Below, piece after piece: positions 1 through 5,297 of a stretch of DNA of 6,256 nt. The position numbers and the translations under genes are program-made. Source of the DNA: a bacterium. Its GTDB lineage: Bacteria; Verrucomicrobiota; Kiritimatiellia; UBA8416; CAMZLY01. Location of the stretch: NCBI GenBank assembly GCA_030632465.1, contig DAOVUR010000115.1, positions 1 through 6,256 of the forward strand. The letters are read 5' to 3'. Under the pieces are notes generated by a model. That model had not been told where the DNA came from. It saw nothing but the letters and a program-made list of their open reading frames with translations, and did no database searches. The number at the start of each line of letters is the position of its first letter. Position 1 is the stretch's first letter.

Positions 1-6
1 ATTTAC

Positions 7-91
7 TGTAGGGCTGGAACGGTTGAGCTTGCGAAACCTTCCCGCCGGACCTGGCTGGAAGGCATCGTACCTCAGCCGTTCCAGCCCTACA
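7..91. repeat. Long imperfect palindrome (REP/MITE-like hairpin)
   Basis: The outer arms at 7-22 (TGTAGGGCTGGAACGG) and 76-91 are perfect 16-bp inverted copies. Inside them 23-42 and 57-75 pair partly again (TGAG/CTCA, then CCTTCC/GGAAGG), leaving a GC-rich loop near 43-56. The whole 85-bp unit would fold as one long cruciform or RNA hairpin. It has no T-run, so it is not a typical intrinsic terminator. It looks like a dispersed intergenic repeat; copy number cannot be seen here. Confidence 0.75.
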
Positions 92-99
92 ATTCATGA

Positions 100-126
100 C
101 GCAGCAAGCTGCGGGGTATTAAACCC
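100..126. repeat. Two small adjacent hairpins
   Basis: CGCAG (100-104) pairs with CTGCG (109-113) around a 4-nt loop, and GGGT (114-117) pairs with ACCC (123-126) around a 5-nt loop. They sit directly between the two larger palindromes and look like part of the same intergenic repeat cluster. Each stem is short, so either alone could be chance. Confidence 0.4.
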
Positions 127-152
127 TCAGCTTCCCAATAAAGAGTGCCCGG

Positions 153-206
153 CCCTTCGGCTCCGCTCAGGGACCTCACCCATCGAGGTCATTGAGCGGA
201 GCCGAA
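153..206. repeat. GC-rich palindrome, TTCGGCTCCGCTCA type
   Basis: TTCGGCTCCGCTCA (156-169) is repeated in perfect inverse at 193-206, and GACCTC (172-177) pairs with GAGGTC (185-190). This gives a two-part stem with a 2x2 internal bulge and a 7-nt loop. The left arm extended (153-173) has the form CCCTTCG...CTCAGGGA, which recurs as an inverse copy near the right edge of the window (6204-6222). A further pair, TCAGCTTC (127-134) and GAAGCTGA (232-239), encloses it. There is no T-run. It is probably a dispersed extragenic palindrome, although read-through from the minus-strand genes could meet it as a weak termination or RNA-stabilising structure. Confidence 0.7.
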
Positions 207-263
207 ATGCCCTCCATGCGAGACGAAGTCTGAAGCTGAAATGCCACGCTAGCACCAACACCA

Positions 264-530
264 CTACTGCGGCAGGTGATTCTTACGCCTATTCACAATC
301 ACTACCTGCGCAATGATAATTGTGCCATAGACAAGGACACCCACACCAAGAAAGATAAAGACATGCGGCAAAATAACACCACGAAGCATATGTAAAACGG
401 TCAAGTCATCACCTACGTCTGGCTGTTTAAAAAAAGCGATCATTGCCAAAGCACCACCAACAATAGAAACAAAACCACCGGCAATAAAAAGCCCACCTAT
501 CTGAAAAACTGATTTAGATTTAGGATCCAT
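264..530 (-). CDS. Small two-helix membrane protein, unknown function
   Basis: This is an 88-aa protein I do not recognise. Two long hydrophobic stretches are visible, about residues 10-34 (rich in Gly, Ile, Ala) and 51-79. They are separated by a short loop containing DVGDD. The tail RRKN at 81-84 and lysines at 4 and 6 suggest that both ends lie in the cytoplasm and the acidic loop outside. I chose the ATG at 530, seven nt after the kinase stop codon. A purine-rich GGGAGG lies 12 nt upstream at 543-548, inside the end of the kinase gene; the spacing is a little long. In-frame codons further upstream (TTG at 575, ATG at 572) would overlap the kinase and add a charged, non-membrane leader, so I rejected them. 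The close spacing suggests co-translation with the histidine kinase, perhaps as a membrane partner, but nothing in the sequence proves a link. It ends just before the palindrome cluster. Confidence 0.7.
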   Translation of the reverse strand: MDPKSKSVFQIGGLFIAGGFVSIVGGALAMIAFFKQPDVGDDLTVLHMLRGVILPHVFIFLGVGVLVYGTIIIAQVVIVNRRKNHLPQ

Positions 531-537
531 CTTAAAT

Positions 538-2181
538 CTATGCCTCCCCTTCCTTAACCACCTTATCACCATCAACCGTGACAGGAAGTGTGATAGTAAA
601 TTCTGTCCAACTACCTTCCTTAGAGTCTACACTTATCGTCCCAGCATGTTCCTCAACAATCTTCTGTACAACAGCTAGGCCAAGCCCAGTGCCTGCTGAG
701 CCTTTAGCAGAATAGAATGCATCAAACACAGAGTCGATTTTATCAGCTGCTATACCACTACCACTATCATAAAACCCAATAGCAATATCACTGCCACTAT
801 TTGTCAAGTTGCAGGTGATACGCAAAACACGCTCATCACCATCAGCACAATCATTCAAAGCATCTTTTGAGTTCGTCAGCATATTCAGAAAAGCACGGTG
901 TAGCGACATCTCCTCCGCAAAAACTGCCGGCAAATCATCAGCACAGACCAATTCATACCTAATACCATCAGCCTCCAGCTGACCAGCAAAAGGATCAACC
1001 ACACTATTTATAACATCTCTAATATCAACATCTGTGTGGATCGGTTTTCTATCCTTAGAGTAACTAAGCATATTCAACATCAATTCAGAAATCCTGACTT
1101 CCTGTGCCGATAACGACTTAACAAACATTTCAACATAATCAAACTGCTTCTTCCTTAACGCCATCTCAACAGATTCAATGCTTAGCTTAAAACCAGTCAC
1201 AATATTCTTGATATAATGCGCAAGCCCAGCAATCACCTCACCAATAGCCGCTAACCGAGCCTTTTCCCGTAGCGCCAGCTCATACTCATGCTTTTCCATA
1301 AATAGCCCAATAATATTCCCTGCACTTGCAGCCATATGTAGATCCATCTTTCCGAAGACTGGTCGATTCTGACGTCTATCAACAGATAGTACGCCACAGA
1401 ACTTTCCTCCAACTTTAAGTGGTGCACATAAGGCAGATGAAATATTCTGAAGCATAATACTTTGACTAGCAGAAAAACGCTCATCACTTATAGGGTCGAT
1501 ATAAATAATAGCACTGCCATCTTTAACAGCTTGATTGATCAAAGTATTACTAACCTTAATAGAATCATCGGTAGCCGTCTTGGCTGATGTTGCAATGATA
1601 CCCCATTCATTATTCTCATCCTTCTGTAAAATACATGCCGAATCAGCATTAAGAACTAAATGCAGGCGATCTAAGATCGCATTAAGAACAGTCTCACCTT
1701 CTTTCTCACCAGCAGCGATCTGACTAATACGACAAACCTCACGTAACACATCATTCTCATGCGCCAGTTCCTGCACGGAATCGATCAACGCTCTGCCGGA
1801 CAAAATATCAGCCTCATCATTATGAACAGACATAACAACCGAGCCATCACGCTCATTCATTTCCAACACAGACTCACTCTGCACTGCCGCCTCAGATAAT
1901 TCGGATATATGCATCTCAGTCCGCCCAATACGTACTGTATCACCATCGCACAGCGGTATTTCAGCAACCTTACTGCCATTAACACTAGTACCATTTGTAC
2001 TATCGAGATCAGCAAGAACCGTTTTTTCTCCACGCGAAAATATCTTCGCATGCTTCCGCGAACTCTCATCATCTACAATCTGTATGTCACAAGATATATC
2101 ACGACCAATAATTACATCTGCTGCAGTATCAAACGTATAAGTAACAGCAGGCTTACCATTAATAACTACTTCAATTTTCAT
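538..2181 (-). CDS. FHA-GAF sensor histidine kinase, soluble
   Basis: This 547-aa cytoplasmic protein has no signal peptide and no membrane segment. An FHA domain fills residues 1-95 (GR at 26-27, SSRKH at 40-44, DLDSTNGT at 58-65), the phosphothreonine-binding layout. A short helical linker follows, then a GAF-type domain at about 143-295. The kinase core has an H-box with His322 in GLAHYIKN, an N-box FLNMLTNSKDAL at 431-442 (Asn437), a G1 box with Asp472 in YDSGSGI, an F-box VFDAFYSAKG, and a G2 box GTGLGLAVVQ at 497-506. All expected catalytic residues are present, so it should autophosphorylate on His322. The ATG at 2181 is preferred because the FHA strand starts at once and GAGTGG lies about 8 nt upstream; a GTG at 2193 in the same frame has no ribosome site. 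No response regulator is in the window, so the output is unknown. FHA input suggests cross-talk with Ser/Thr kinase signalling, which is inference. Confidence 0.93.
   Translation of the reverse strand: MKIEVVINGKPAVTYTFDTAADVIIGRDISCDIQIVDDESSRKHAKIFSRGEKTVLADLDSTNGTSVNGSKVAEIPLCDGDTVRIGRTEMHISELSEAAVQSESVLEMNERDGSVVMSVHNDEADILSGRALIDSVQELAHENDVLREVCRISQIAAGEKEGETVLNAILDRLHLVLNADSACILQKDENNEWGIIATSAKTATDDSIKVSNTLINQAVKDGSAIIYIDPISDERFSASQSIMLQNISSALCAPLKVGGKFCGVLSVDRRQNRPVFGKMDLHMAASAGNIIGLFMEKHEYELALREKARLAAIGEVIAGLAHYIKNIVTGFKLSIESVEMALRKKQFDYVEMFVKSLSAQEVRISELMLNMLSYSKDRKPIHTDVDIRDVINSVVDPFAGQLEADGIRYELVCADDLPAVFAEEMSLHRAFLNMLTNSKDALNDCADGDERVLRITCNLTNSGSDIAIGFYDSGSGIAADKIDSVFDAFYSAKGSAGTGLGLAVVQKIVEEHAGTISVDSKEGSWTEFTITLPVTVDGDKVVKEGEA
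543..548 (-). promoter_or_regulatory. Ribosome binding site for small membrane protein
   Basis: On the minus strand GGGAGG lies inside the last codons of the histidine kinase, 12 nt before the ATG at 530. It is the only good Shine-Dalgarno-like match near that start and supports the short 88-aa form. The spacing is longer than ideal. Confidence 0.45.
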
Positions 2182-2238
2182 ATCAATAACCACTCAATCA
2201 ATAGAGATGCTTGCGAATTCAACATATTATTTAAGCGC

Positions 2239-2266
2239 ATCTTATCATGCACGTAACATATAACAA
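2239..2266 (-). promoter_or_regulatory. Candidate sigma70 promoter for the histidine kinase gene
   Basis: Read on the minus strand, TTGTTA (2261-2266) and TAAGAT (2239-2244) are separated by 16 nt; each matches four of six consensus bases. It lies about 60 nt upstream of the ATG at 2181, in the only intergenic gap (2182-2345) between the regulator and the kinase. No convincing intrinsic terminator is seen for the upstream regulator gene, so read-through from it remains possible. Confidence 0.35.
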
Positions 2267-2345
2267 GAATTAATCAGGGTGAACACTGAAAATAATCATC
2301 TACCGCTGGTCTTTCGTTTATCACTAGAAGCTCTCATACAAAATT

Positions 2346-3557
2346 CTAATTAACATCAGCTAGCCCGCGCCGATACTTCGCTGGTGTCACACCCATTGTT
2401 TCACGAAACTGCTTAATAAAATAGCTCTGATCATTAAACCCCAGCTCATATGCCATATCAGAATAATCAATACTACTATCGGCAAGTAACTCACAAGCTT
2501 TCTGGAGACGCATGGTGCGAATATGCTGATTAACAGTTTTTCCCGTATGTTGCTTTACAAGATGACATATATGCGAACGACTTATCCCCATCTCGGCAAC
2601 CAGATCATCCAGAGCTATATGTGTCATAAAGTTTTTCGATAGATAATCCAATACACCCTGAACCTGCGTACTGCTGCGATTATAACCATGCAACATAATA
2701 CTGTTCATAAAATCATCCAATGTATCACGCACAACAATACAAAGTTCTTCAAAACCATCAGCATGAATAAGTTTATCGATCCAACCAAGATGCCGCTCTA
2801 TCAGATGATCCTGCAACGGATTGTCTTCGACTGCCGACCTTGTCAAATAACCTATCATCTCAATAGCACGCGCACGCACAATCGCTGGCCGGGGTGAATA
2901 TAGAAAAATCGATGCCAACATTCTATTCAGCACACGCCGGGCACCGCTACGATCCCCTACTCTCATTAATGAAAGCAATATCCGCTCATCATTAAGTGTA
3001 TACTGCAGTCGCCCAACATCAACCTTCATATCCTGTATATCTTCAGCAATCTCCCGTTGCTGTTGAGCATTTTCCCGGTTAACATTGAGCAACCTAGGTT
3101 TATAACCACTAACCGCATATACAAGATCATAGAGATAACTAATATCTGCCGACCATAAAGACTGCTCACGTATCGTCAGCTTCATAACAAACCTACGTGC
3201 CTTATCCCGCTTGTAGCCAGCACCCGCCAGATAATTTATTGCAACCTCTCGATCCTCTATATCAGATAGCAACTCGCCACCAATAATGCCGCCAAGAACA
3301 GTATCGCCATCCACAACAGGAACCACCCAACTGATAACTCCCGGCGCAAGATAAAATACATTTGCCTCTCCCCACTGCACGCCCTGCTTCAAGGCCGCTT
3401 GCCGCGCCTTAACAACTACAGGTAGATGCGATATACTTCCCTCTCTTGCATCAGAGACGCATACACCAGAAGAATTAATCAATTGAACAGTAAGCCCAAA
3501 GCAAGCTTTATAGTCTTTTTTAATTGCAGCAAAGGATGCTGAAGACAATATTTTCAT
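2346..3557 (-). CDS. AraC-family regulator with PocR-like sensor domain
   Basis: This is a 403-aa transcription factor. Residues 5-150 resemble the PocR ligand-binding fold: a CFGLTVQLINSSG strand pair, then YLAPGVISWVVPVVDG and LGGIIGGELL. The cysteines usual in many PocR domains at the CxxGL-like position are absent (LAPG instead). A helical linker (155-190) and a helical middle segment (190-290) follow. The C-terminus (about 300-398) is a complete AraC DNA-binding domain: the first helix-turn-helix is near 314-338 (LVAEMGISRSHICHLVKQ), the second near 363-388 (MAYELGFNDQSYFIKQF), and it closes with TPAKYRR. I chose the ATG at 3557 because AGAGG sits 7 nt upstream and a promoter lies just beyond. 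The ATG at 3611 would add 18 residues, has no ribosome site, and falls within that promoter. The gene is divergent from the URO-D/thioredoxin gene, its most likely target. The ligand is unknown. Confidence 0.88.
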   Translation of the reverse strand: MKILSSASFAAIKKDYKACFGLTVQLINSSGVCVSDAREGSISHLPVVVKARQAALKQGVQWGEANVFYLAPGVISWVVPVVDGDTVLGGIIGGELLSDIEDREVAINYLAGAGYKRDKARRFVMKLTIREQSLWSADISYLYDLVYAVSGYKPRLLNVNRENAQQQREIAEDIQDMKVDVGRLQYTLNDERILLSLMRVGDRSGARRVLNRMLASIFLYSPRPAIVRARAIEMIGYLTRSAVEDNPLQDHLIERHLGWIDKLIHADGFEELCIVVRDTLDDFMNSIMLHGYNRSSTQVQGVLDYLSKNFMTHIALDDLVAEMGISRSHICHLVKQHTGKTVNQHIRTMRLQKACELLADSSIDYSDMAYELGFNDQSYFIKQFRETMGVTPAKYRRGLADVN

Positions 3558-3564
3558 ATAAAAA

Positions 3565-3569
3565 CCTCT
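3565..3569 (-). promoter_or_regulatory. Ribosome binding site deciding the regulator start
   Basis: AGAGG on the minus strand lies 7 nt before the ATG at 3557. No comparable site precedes the in-frame ATGs at 3611 or 3602, so this decides the start in favour of the 403-aa form. Confidence 0.65.
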
Positions 3570-3592
3570 AATATCCATAAAAGATGCCGAAA

Positions 3593-3621
3593 TATATAAC
3601 ATGTAAATCATAAGAGTACAA
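3593..3621 (-). promoter_or_regulatory. Sigma70-like promoter of the AraC-type regulator
   Basis: On the minus strand TTGTAC (3616-3621) and TATATA (3593-3598) are spaced by exactly 17 nt. Transcription would begin near 3585, leaving a leader of roughly 30 nt before the ATG at 3557. That is consistent with the chosen start and excludes the ATG at 3611. An inverse copy of the -35 hexamer lies at 3670-3675, so the same bases may also be part of an operator. Confidence 0.5.
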
Positions 3622-3659
3622 TATCTTTATACAAAGAAGACAAACAACATATACCCAAA

Positions 3660-3707
3660 AAGAACTCTTTTGTACCTTAAGAGCCATGGAAACAAGAACT
3701 GTATAAC
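3660..3707 (+). promoter_or_regulatory. Candidate activator sites and weak promoter of the methyltransferase gene
   Basis: AAGAACT occurs twice in direct orientation, at 3660-3666 and 3694-3700, with start points 34 bp apart. Just after the second copy lies a -10-like TATAAC (3702-3707), with no good -35 hexamer 16-18 nt upstream. TTGTAC at 3670-3675 is the inverse of the -35 hexamer of the divergent regulator gene but is 26 nt from TATAAC, too far to be its -35. A weak promoter preceded by short direct repeats is what an AraC-type activator would need, but the repeats are only 7 nt long and could be chance. Confidence 0.3.
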
Positions 3708-3718
3708 GCACAATAAAC

Positions 3719-3723
3719 AAGGA
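3719..3723 (+). promoter_or_regulatory. Ribosome binding site of the URO-D/thioredoxin gene
   Basis: AAGGA lies 8 nt before the ATG at 3732, a normal Shine-Dalgarno placement that supports this start. Confidence 0.7.
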
Positions 3724-3731
3724 ATAAAACA

Positions 3732-5099
3732 ATGACAGGTAAAGAGATACTACTCAAAGCAATGCGCGGTGAAGAAACTGAACGTCCAGCTTGGCTACCA
3801 TTTGTTGGCTGTCACGGCGGTAAACTCATAGATAAAACAGCTACCGAATACCTACAATCTGCAGACCTCCTCGTAGAAGGCCTACTTCGCGCAAATGAAC
3901 TCTATCAGCCAGATGGACTACCTGTAGTCTTTGATCTACAAGTGGAAGCAGAAATCTTAGGTTGCGAATTACAGTGGGCTGATGAAGTACCACCATCCGT
4001 CATCACCCATCCACTCAACAGCTGCTCCTTAAGCGATCTGCCTCAGTTCGACCCAACCAAAGGACGATTCCCGCTAATTCTAGATGCCACAGATAGACTA
4101 ATGAAAGAGATTGGTGACGATGTCGCTCTATACGGACTTATTTGCGGACCATTCACCCTAGCTCTACATTTAATGGGCAACAATATCTTCCTAGAGATGT
4201 ACGATGAGCCAGAAAAGATTATCGCGCTAATGGATTATGCCGCCGACGTCTGCATAGCCTCTGCCTCACTATACATCGAACACGGCACATCCATTATCGG
4301 TGTAGTCGACCCCATGACAAGCCAGATATCCCCAGATCATTTCCATGAATTTGTAACACCAGCGGTAAATAAAGTTTTTGATGCCATCAGAGAAAAGGGT
4401 GCAATGTCATCTCTCTTTGTTTGTGGTGATGCAACAAGAAACCTAGAGGCAATGTGCGAAACACACACCGACAACGTCTCTGTTGACGAACAGATACCTA
4501 TGGATCTACTAGGCGAACTATGTCGCAAAAATAACAAATCATTCGGTGGCAACATGCGCCTAACTTCAGTTCTACTACTAGGCGACGAATTAGATTCCAA
4601 GCATGAAGCTATCGACATCATGGAAAAATCAGGAACCAAAGGTTTCATTTTAGCCCCCGGCTGCGACCTCCCATACAACACCCCAGAAGAAAACCTGAAA
4701 GCGGTGGGTGATATTGTGCATGACGACTATCAACGCGAGATAGCCAAAAACACCACCAGCACAAAAGAAGCTGATACCTTCGATGATGTTGAGCCACCTA
4801 ACTACCGCAACTACAAAGAAGTTATTGTAGACGTCATAACACTCGATTCAACCTCATGTGCCCCTTGCCAATATATGATGGATGCAGTCAAAGTTGCCGC
4901 AAAATCAGCCTTTGTAAAAGTATTCATTAACGAACATAAAATCAAAGCTCGCCACGGACTTGGCATGATGAGCAAGCTTGGTGTTAAAAACCTACCAACC
5001 ATCTGCATTGATGGTGAAGTAGCATTTTCCTCAATCATCCCAGACCAGAAAACTCTGGTTAAAGCTATTGAAAAACGCGCAATTCTACAACAATTCTAA
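3732..5099 (+). CDS. URO-D/MtaA-like methyltransferase fused to a thioredoxin-like domain
   Basis: This is a 455-aa cytoplasmic protein. Residues 1-335 form a uroporphyrinogen decarboxylase-fold domain of the MtaA/MtbA/CmuA methyltransferase type rather than a true HemE. It opens with TGKEILLKAMRGEETERPAW, then has PDGLPVVFDLQVEAEILGC, LICGPFTLALHLMG, FVCGDATRNLEAM at 229-241, and GFILAPGCDLPYNTPEENLKAV at 304-325. The family binds zinc through an HxC pair and a distant Cys. Here Cys231 and Cys311 are kept, but the His is Phe229. After a polar linker (336-362) comes a thioredoxin-like domain (363-455) with a CAPC redox motif (Cys376, Cys379) and a cis-Pro-type loop NLPT (Pro422). Substrate and methyl acceptor cannot be read from the sequence. 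A role in corrinoid-dependent methyl transfer is likely from the family, but no corrinoid protein is in the window. The gene is divergent from the PocR/AraC regulator and lies 198 bp upstream of a CobW-type GTPase. Confidence 0.88.
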   Translation: MTGKEILLKAMRGEETERPAWLPFVGCHGGKLIDKTATEYLQSADLLVEGLLRANELYQPDGLPVVFDLQVEAEILGCELQWADEVPPSVITHPLNSCSLSDLPQFDPTKGRFPLILDATDRLMKEIGDDVALYGLICGPFTLALHLMGNNIFLEMYDEPEKIIALMDYAADVCIASASLYIEHGTSIIGVVDPMTSQISPDHFHEFVTPAVNKVFDAIREKGAMSSLFVCGDATRNLEAMCETHTDNVSVDEQIPMDLLGELCRKNNKSFGGNMRLTSVLLLGDELDSKHEAIDIMEKSGTKGFILAPGCDLPYNTPEENLKAVGDIVHDDYQREIAKNTTSTKEADTFDDVEPPNYRNYKEVIVDVITLDSTSCAPCQYMMDAVKVAAKSAFVKVFINEHKIKARHGLGMMSKLGVKNLPTICIDGEVAFSSIIPDQKTLVKAIEKRAILQQF

Positions 5100-5189
5100 C
5101 CATAGAAGACAGCTCAGGATTAAAAGTTCTTTTAGCACACCAAGTCTGAACCATGCAAACCCTAAACCTTTGAATACACAACCCAGTAA

Positions 5190-5209
5190 AACAGCTTTCC
5201 AAAGCTGTT
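5190..5209. repeat. Hairpin AACAGCTT / AAGCTGTT
   Basis: An 8-bp perfect stem with a 4-nt TCCA loop stands in the spacer between the methyltransferase fusion and the GTPase. It is followed by CTAATC rather than a T-run, so intrinsic termination is doubtful. It may be one arm of a repeat unit or an mRNA processing and stabilising structure that sets different levels of the two genes. Confidence 0.6.
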
Positions 5210-5212
5210 CTA

Positions 5213-5232
5213 ATCAGCGTCGGAGCGCTGAT
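5213..5232. repeat. Hairpin ATCAGCG / CGCTGAT
   Basis: A 7-bp perfect stem with a 6-nt TCGGAG loop lies 3 nt after the preceding hairpin. Both hairpins share the core pattern CAGC...GCTG, which suggests a duplicated, diverged unit. No T-run follows. Confidence 0.6.
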
Positions 5233-5284
5233 CTACAGTAGTACCAGTTACAACCAAAACCCTGAACCTTTGAACCTTGAACGC

Positions 5285-5288
5285 GGAA
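5285..5288 (+). promoter_or_regulatory. Weak ribosome binding site of the CobW-like gene
   Basis: GGAA lies 9 nt before the ATG at 5298. The alternative TTG at 5277, seven codons upstream, lies inside the GAACCTT repeat and has no ribosome site, so the ATG is preferred. Confidence 0.45.
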
Positions 5289-5297
5289 CTTATTTAT

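Larger units (their letters stand above)
5157..5274. repeat. 18-nt direct repeats 100 bp apart around a hairpin pair
   Basis: AAACCCTAAACCTTTGAA at 5157-5174 recurs at 5257-5274 with a single change (AAACCCTGAACCTTTGAA). The second copy runs on into further GAACCTT units (5264-5270, 5272-5278). The 82 bp between the copies contain the two hairpins listed separately. The layout could be an inserted element with a target duplication, or one unit of a longer intergenic repeat family. There is no gene in 5100-5297. Confidence 0.65.

Noticed and set aside
1..263. CRISPR array
   Set aside because: The repeats are palindromes of different sequence, with no regular repeat-spacer period and no cas gene.
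23..316. Open frame of 97 codons on the plus strand
   Set aside because: It runs through the palindrome cluster and into the antisense of the small membrane gene; the translation is low-complexity, with no domain and no ribosome site.
1909..2256. Open frame of 115 codons on the plus strand
   Set aside because: Antisense to the FHA domain coding region; the composition (many Ile, Asn, Thr) is that of a shadow frame and there is no ribosome site.
3558..3611. Longer regulator start at the ATG 3611
   Set aside because: No ribosome site, and it falls inside the predicted promoter, upstream of the likely transcription start; the ATG at 3557 has AGAGG at 7 nt.
4337..4681. Open frame of 114 codons on the minus strand
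   Set aside because: It lies wholly inside the well-supported URO-D/thioredoxin gene; Ser-rich shadow translation without motifs.
3732..4736. Genuine HemE uroporphyrinogen decarboxylase
   Set aside because: The N-terminus and the VCGDAT and APGC motifs match the methyltransferase branch rather than the haem enzyme, and there is a fused thioredoxin-like domain and no haem genes nearby.
5121..5134. TAAAAG/CTTTTA inverted repeat after the methyltransferase gene
   Set aside because: The stem is all A/T but one pair and the loop only 2 nt; too weak to call a terminator or operator.
5190..5232. Hairpin pair as an intrinsic terminator
   Set aside because: Neither stem is followed by a T-run; read better as repeat or mRNA structure.
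5277..5297. TTG start giving a seven-residue longer GTPase
   Set aside because: The Walker A region normally begins within the first ten residues, the added part lies in a repeat, and the ATG at 5298 has the better ribosome site.
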